Source: Actinomycetes bacterium (GTDB taxonomy: Bacteria; Actinomycetota; Acidimicrobiia; Acidimicrobiales; Palsa-688). Taken from it: DNA of 15,155 nucleotides. Positions 13,700-15,155 of this stretch are shown here, one piece after another (within the stretch, counting starts at the first letter, position 1; each line of letters starts with the position of its first letter). Under the pieces are notes generated by a model. It made no database searches, was not told the DNA's origin, and worked only from the letters and a program-made list of their open reading frames with translations. The position numbers were made by a program, and so were the translations under genes. The stretch is from the NCBI GenBank assembly GCA_021821705.1, contig JAKACE010000009.1, positions 1-15,155 of the forward strand. The letters run 5' to 3'.

Positions 13700-15155
13700 C
13701 TAAGTCCGCGGCACCTCCCGCTCGTCGTAGGTCTCGATGATGTCGCCCGGGCGCAGATCCTGGTTGTTGGACAGGCCGATACCGCACTCGAAGCTCTCGT
13801 GCACCTCTCGGACGTCTTCTTTGAACCGCCGCAACGAGGTGATGGTGCCCTTCCAGATGATGACGCCGTCGCGCAGGAACCGCACCTTGGACCCGCGGGT
13901 GATGACCCCGCTGCGTACGTAGCAGCCGGCCACCGCACCGATCCGCGGGATCCGGAATGTCTCCCGGACCTCGGCTTCCCCCGTGAGGACCTCTTCGTAC
14001 TCCGGCGCCAGCATGCCCACCATGGCCGCCTGGACGTCCTCGATCAGCTTGTAGATGATCTCGTAAGTCCTTATCTCGACACCGAGGGTGGCGGCCTGGG
14101 CGCGCGACTCGCGGCCCGGGCGGACATTGAACCCGATGATGGTGGCGTTGGACGTGGCCGCCAACGAGACGTCGTTTTCGGTGATGCCGCCCACAGCCCG
14201 GTGGACGAACGCCAATTTGACATCCTCGCGTTCCAGCTTGCGCAGGCTCTCGGTGACGGCCTCGAGAGAGCCTTGGACGTCGGCCTTGACCACGAGGTTG
14301 AGCGTGGCAGCCTCCCCCCGCTGGATCTGCTCGAAGATGTCCTCGAGCTTGGCACCGCCGCTCGTAGCGGCCGAGCTGCGACGCAGGTCGGCGCTACGGA
14401 AGCGCTGCTCACGCTGCTCGGCAACCTCACGGGCAGTCTTCGAGCTGGCGACGCCGCGCAACTCGTCCCCGGCGGCGGGGACAGAGTCGAAACCGAGCAC
14501 CTGGGCGGGGAACGACGGGGGTGCCTCCTTGATGTTGTCACCCTTGTCGTCGATGAGGGCCTTGACCCGCCCCCATGCCGCGCCGGCAACGATGTGGTCG
14601 CCAACCCGCAGGGTCCCGTTCTGGACTAGTACCGTCGCCACCGGTCCCTTGCCCGGGTCGAGGTTGGCCTCGAGCACGACGCCTCGCGCCCGGCCCTCGG
14701 GGTTGGCGCGCAGCTCCTCCACCTCGGCCACCACGAGGATCTGCTCGAGCAGGTCGTCGACACCCAGGTTCTGCAGGGCTGAGACCTCGACCATGATCGT
14801 CTCGCCGCCCCATCGCTCGGGCACAAGCCCGCGGTCCGAGAGCTGCTGCATGACGTGGTTGGGGTCTGCGTCCGCCCTGTCGATCTTGTTGATGGCCACC
14901 ACGATCGGCACGTCGGCGGCCTTGGCGTGGTTCAGGGCTTCGATCGTCTGGGGCATCACACCGTCGTCGGCGGCCACTACAAGCACAACGATGTCGGTCA
15001 CCTCGGCGCCACGCGCCCGCATGGCGGTGAAGGCCTCGTGGCCCGGCGTGTCGATGAAGGTCACGACCGCCCCGCTCGGCGTCGTCACCTGATAGGCACC
15101 GATGTGCTGGGTTATGCCACCTGTCTCGCCCGAGACGACGTCGGACTCCCTGATG
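13700..15155 (-). CDS. infB: Translation initiation factor IF-2 (N-terminus beyond the window)
   Basis: The C-terminal 484 residues of IF-2, the GTPase that brings fMet-tRNA to the 30S subunit and promotes subunit joining. The visible part opens in the switch I region, [16 protein letters not shown] (8-23 of the fragment). It continues with G3 DTPGHEAF (35-42), G4 INKID (88-92) and the G5 region [15 protein letters not shown]. The C-terminal fMet-tRNA-binding domain has [18 protein letters not shown] and [20 protein letters not shown]. The G1 P-loop and the N-terminal extension lie past the right edge, so the gene is cut by the window and not broken. The GTG at 15088 is internal and not a start. 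Confidence 0.97.
   Translation of the reverse strand, partial: IRESDVVSGETGGITQHIGAYQVTTPSGAVVTFIDTPGHEAFTAMRARGAEVTDIVVLVVAADDGVMPQTIEALNHAKAADVPIVVAINKIDRADADPNHVMQQLSDRGLVPERWGGETIMVEVSALQNLGVDDLLEQILVVAEVEELRANPEGRARGVVLEANLDPGKGPVATVLVQNGTLRVGDHIVAGAAWGRVKALIDDKGDNIKEAPPSFPAQVLGFDSVPAAGDELRGVASSKTAREVAEQREQRFRSADLRRSSAATSGGAKLEDIFEQIQRGEAATLNLVVKADVQGSLEAVTESLRKLEREDVKLAFVHRAVGGITENDVSLAATSNATIIGFNVRPGRESRAQAATLGVEIRTYEIIYKLIEDVQAAMVGMLAPEYEEVLTGEAEVRETFRIPRIGAVAGCYVRSGVITRGSKVRFLRDGVIIWKGTITSLRRFKEDVREVHESFECGIGLSNNQDLRPGDIIETYDEREVPRT

Overview
The window is very GC-rich (by eye around 70%) with dense, often overlapping genes and many GTG/TTG starts. It encodes phosphatidylinositol mannoside (PIM) lipid synthesis in the order pgsA-patA-pimA, the order also found in mycobacteria. 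It also carries a Tad/Flp pilus locus without any secretin gene in view, which fits a monoderm (single-membrane) cell. Together these point to an actinobacterium. The exact class is uncertain; a deep-branching lineage such as Acidimicrobiia is possible, but this is inference.

Layout, read in the direction of transcription. (1) At the right edge, on the minus strand, lies a translation and ribosome-maturation operon: infB (IF-2, N-terminus beyond the window) - DUF503/ylxP - rbfA - truB. (2) An EF-G-like translational GTPase lies on the plus strand (9737-11851). Its end overlaps the end of truB tail to tail by 14 bp. (3) Divergent from it, on the minus strand, is a lipid operon: a CDP-alcohol phosphotransferase of the phosphatidylinositol-phosphate-synthase type, then a PatA-like acyltransferase, then a PimA-like mannosyltransferase. 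These would build PI, mannosylate it and acylate it at the inner face of the membrane. (4) After a 422-bp gap holding a candidate promoter comes a tightly coupled minus-strand tad operon: prepilin peptidase - CpaB - CpaE/TadZ - CpaF/TadA - TadB - TadC - small Flp-like pilin. A ribosome-binding-like sequence at the extreme left edge suggests the operon continues past the window. The ATPase, two membrane platform proteins, the peptidase and the pilin together are the core of a thin fibre used for adhesion or surface contact.

I see no mobile element, CRISPR array, tRNA or rRNA. Most of the window is recognisable core or commonly accessory biology, and I did not find a convincing new system. The points most worth a second look are in the tad locus: a CpaE that has lost its P-loop lysines, an ATPase with altered Walker B/His-box surroundings, a pilin with Asp in place of Glu at +5, non-ATG starts in all seven genes, and a stem-loop before the pilin. 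Also notable are the switch changes in the EF-G-like protein, a 36-bp tandem duplication in the rbfA tail and a basic tail on the phosphatidyltransferase.
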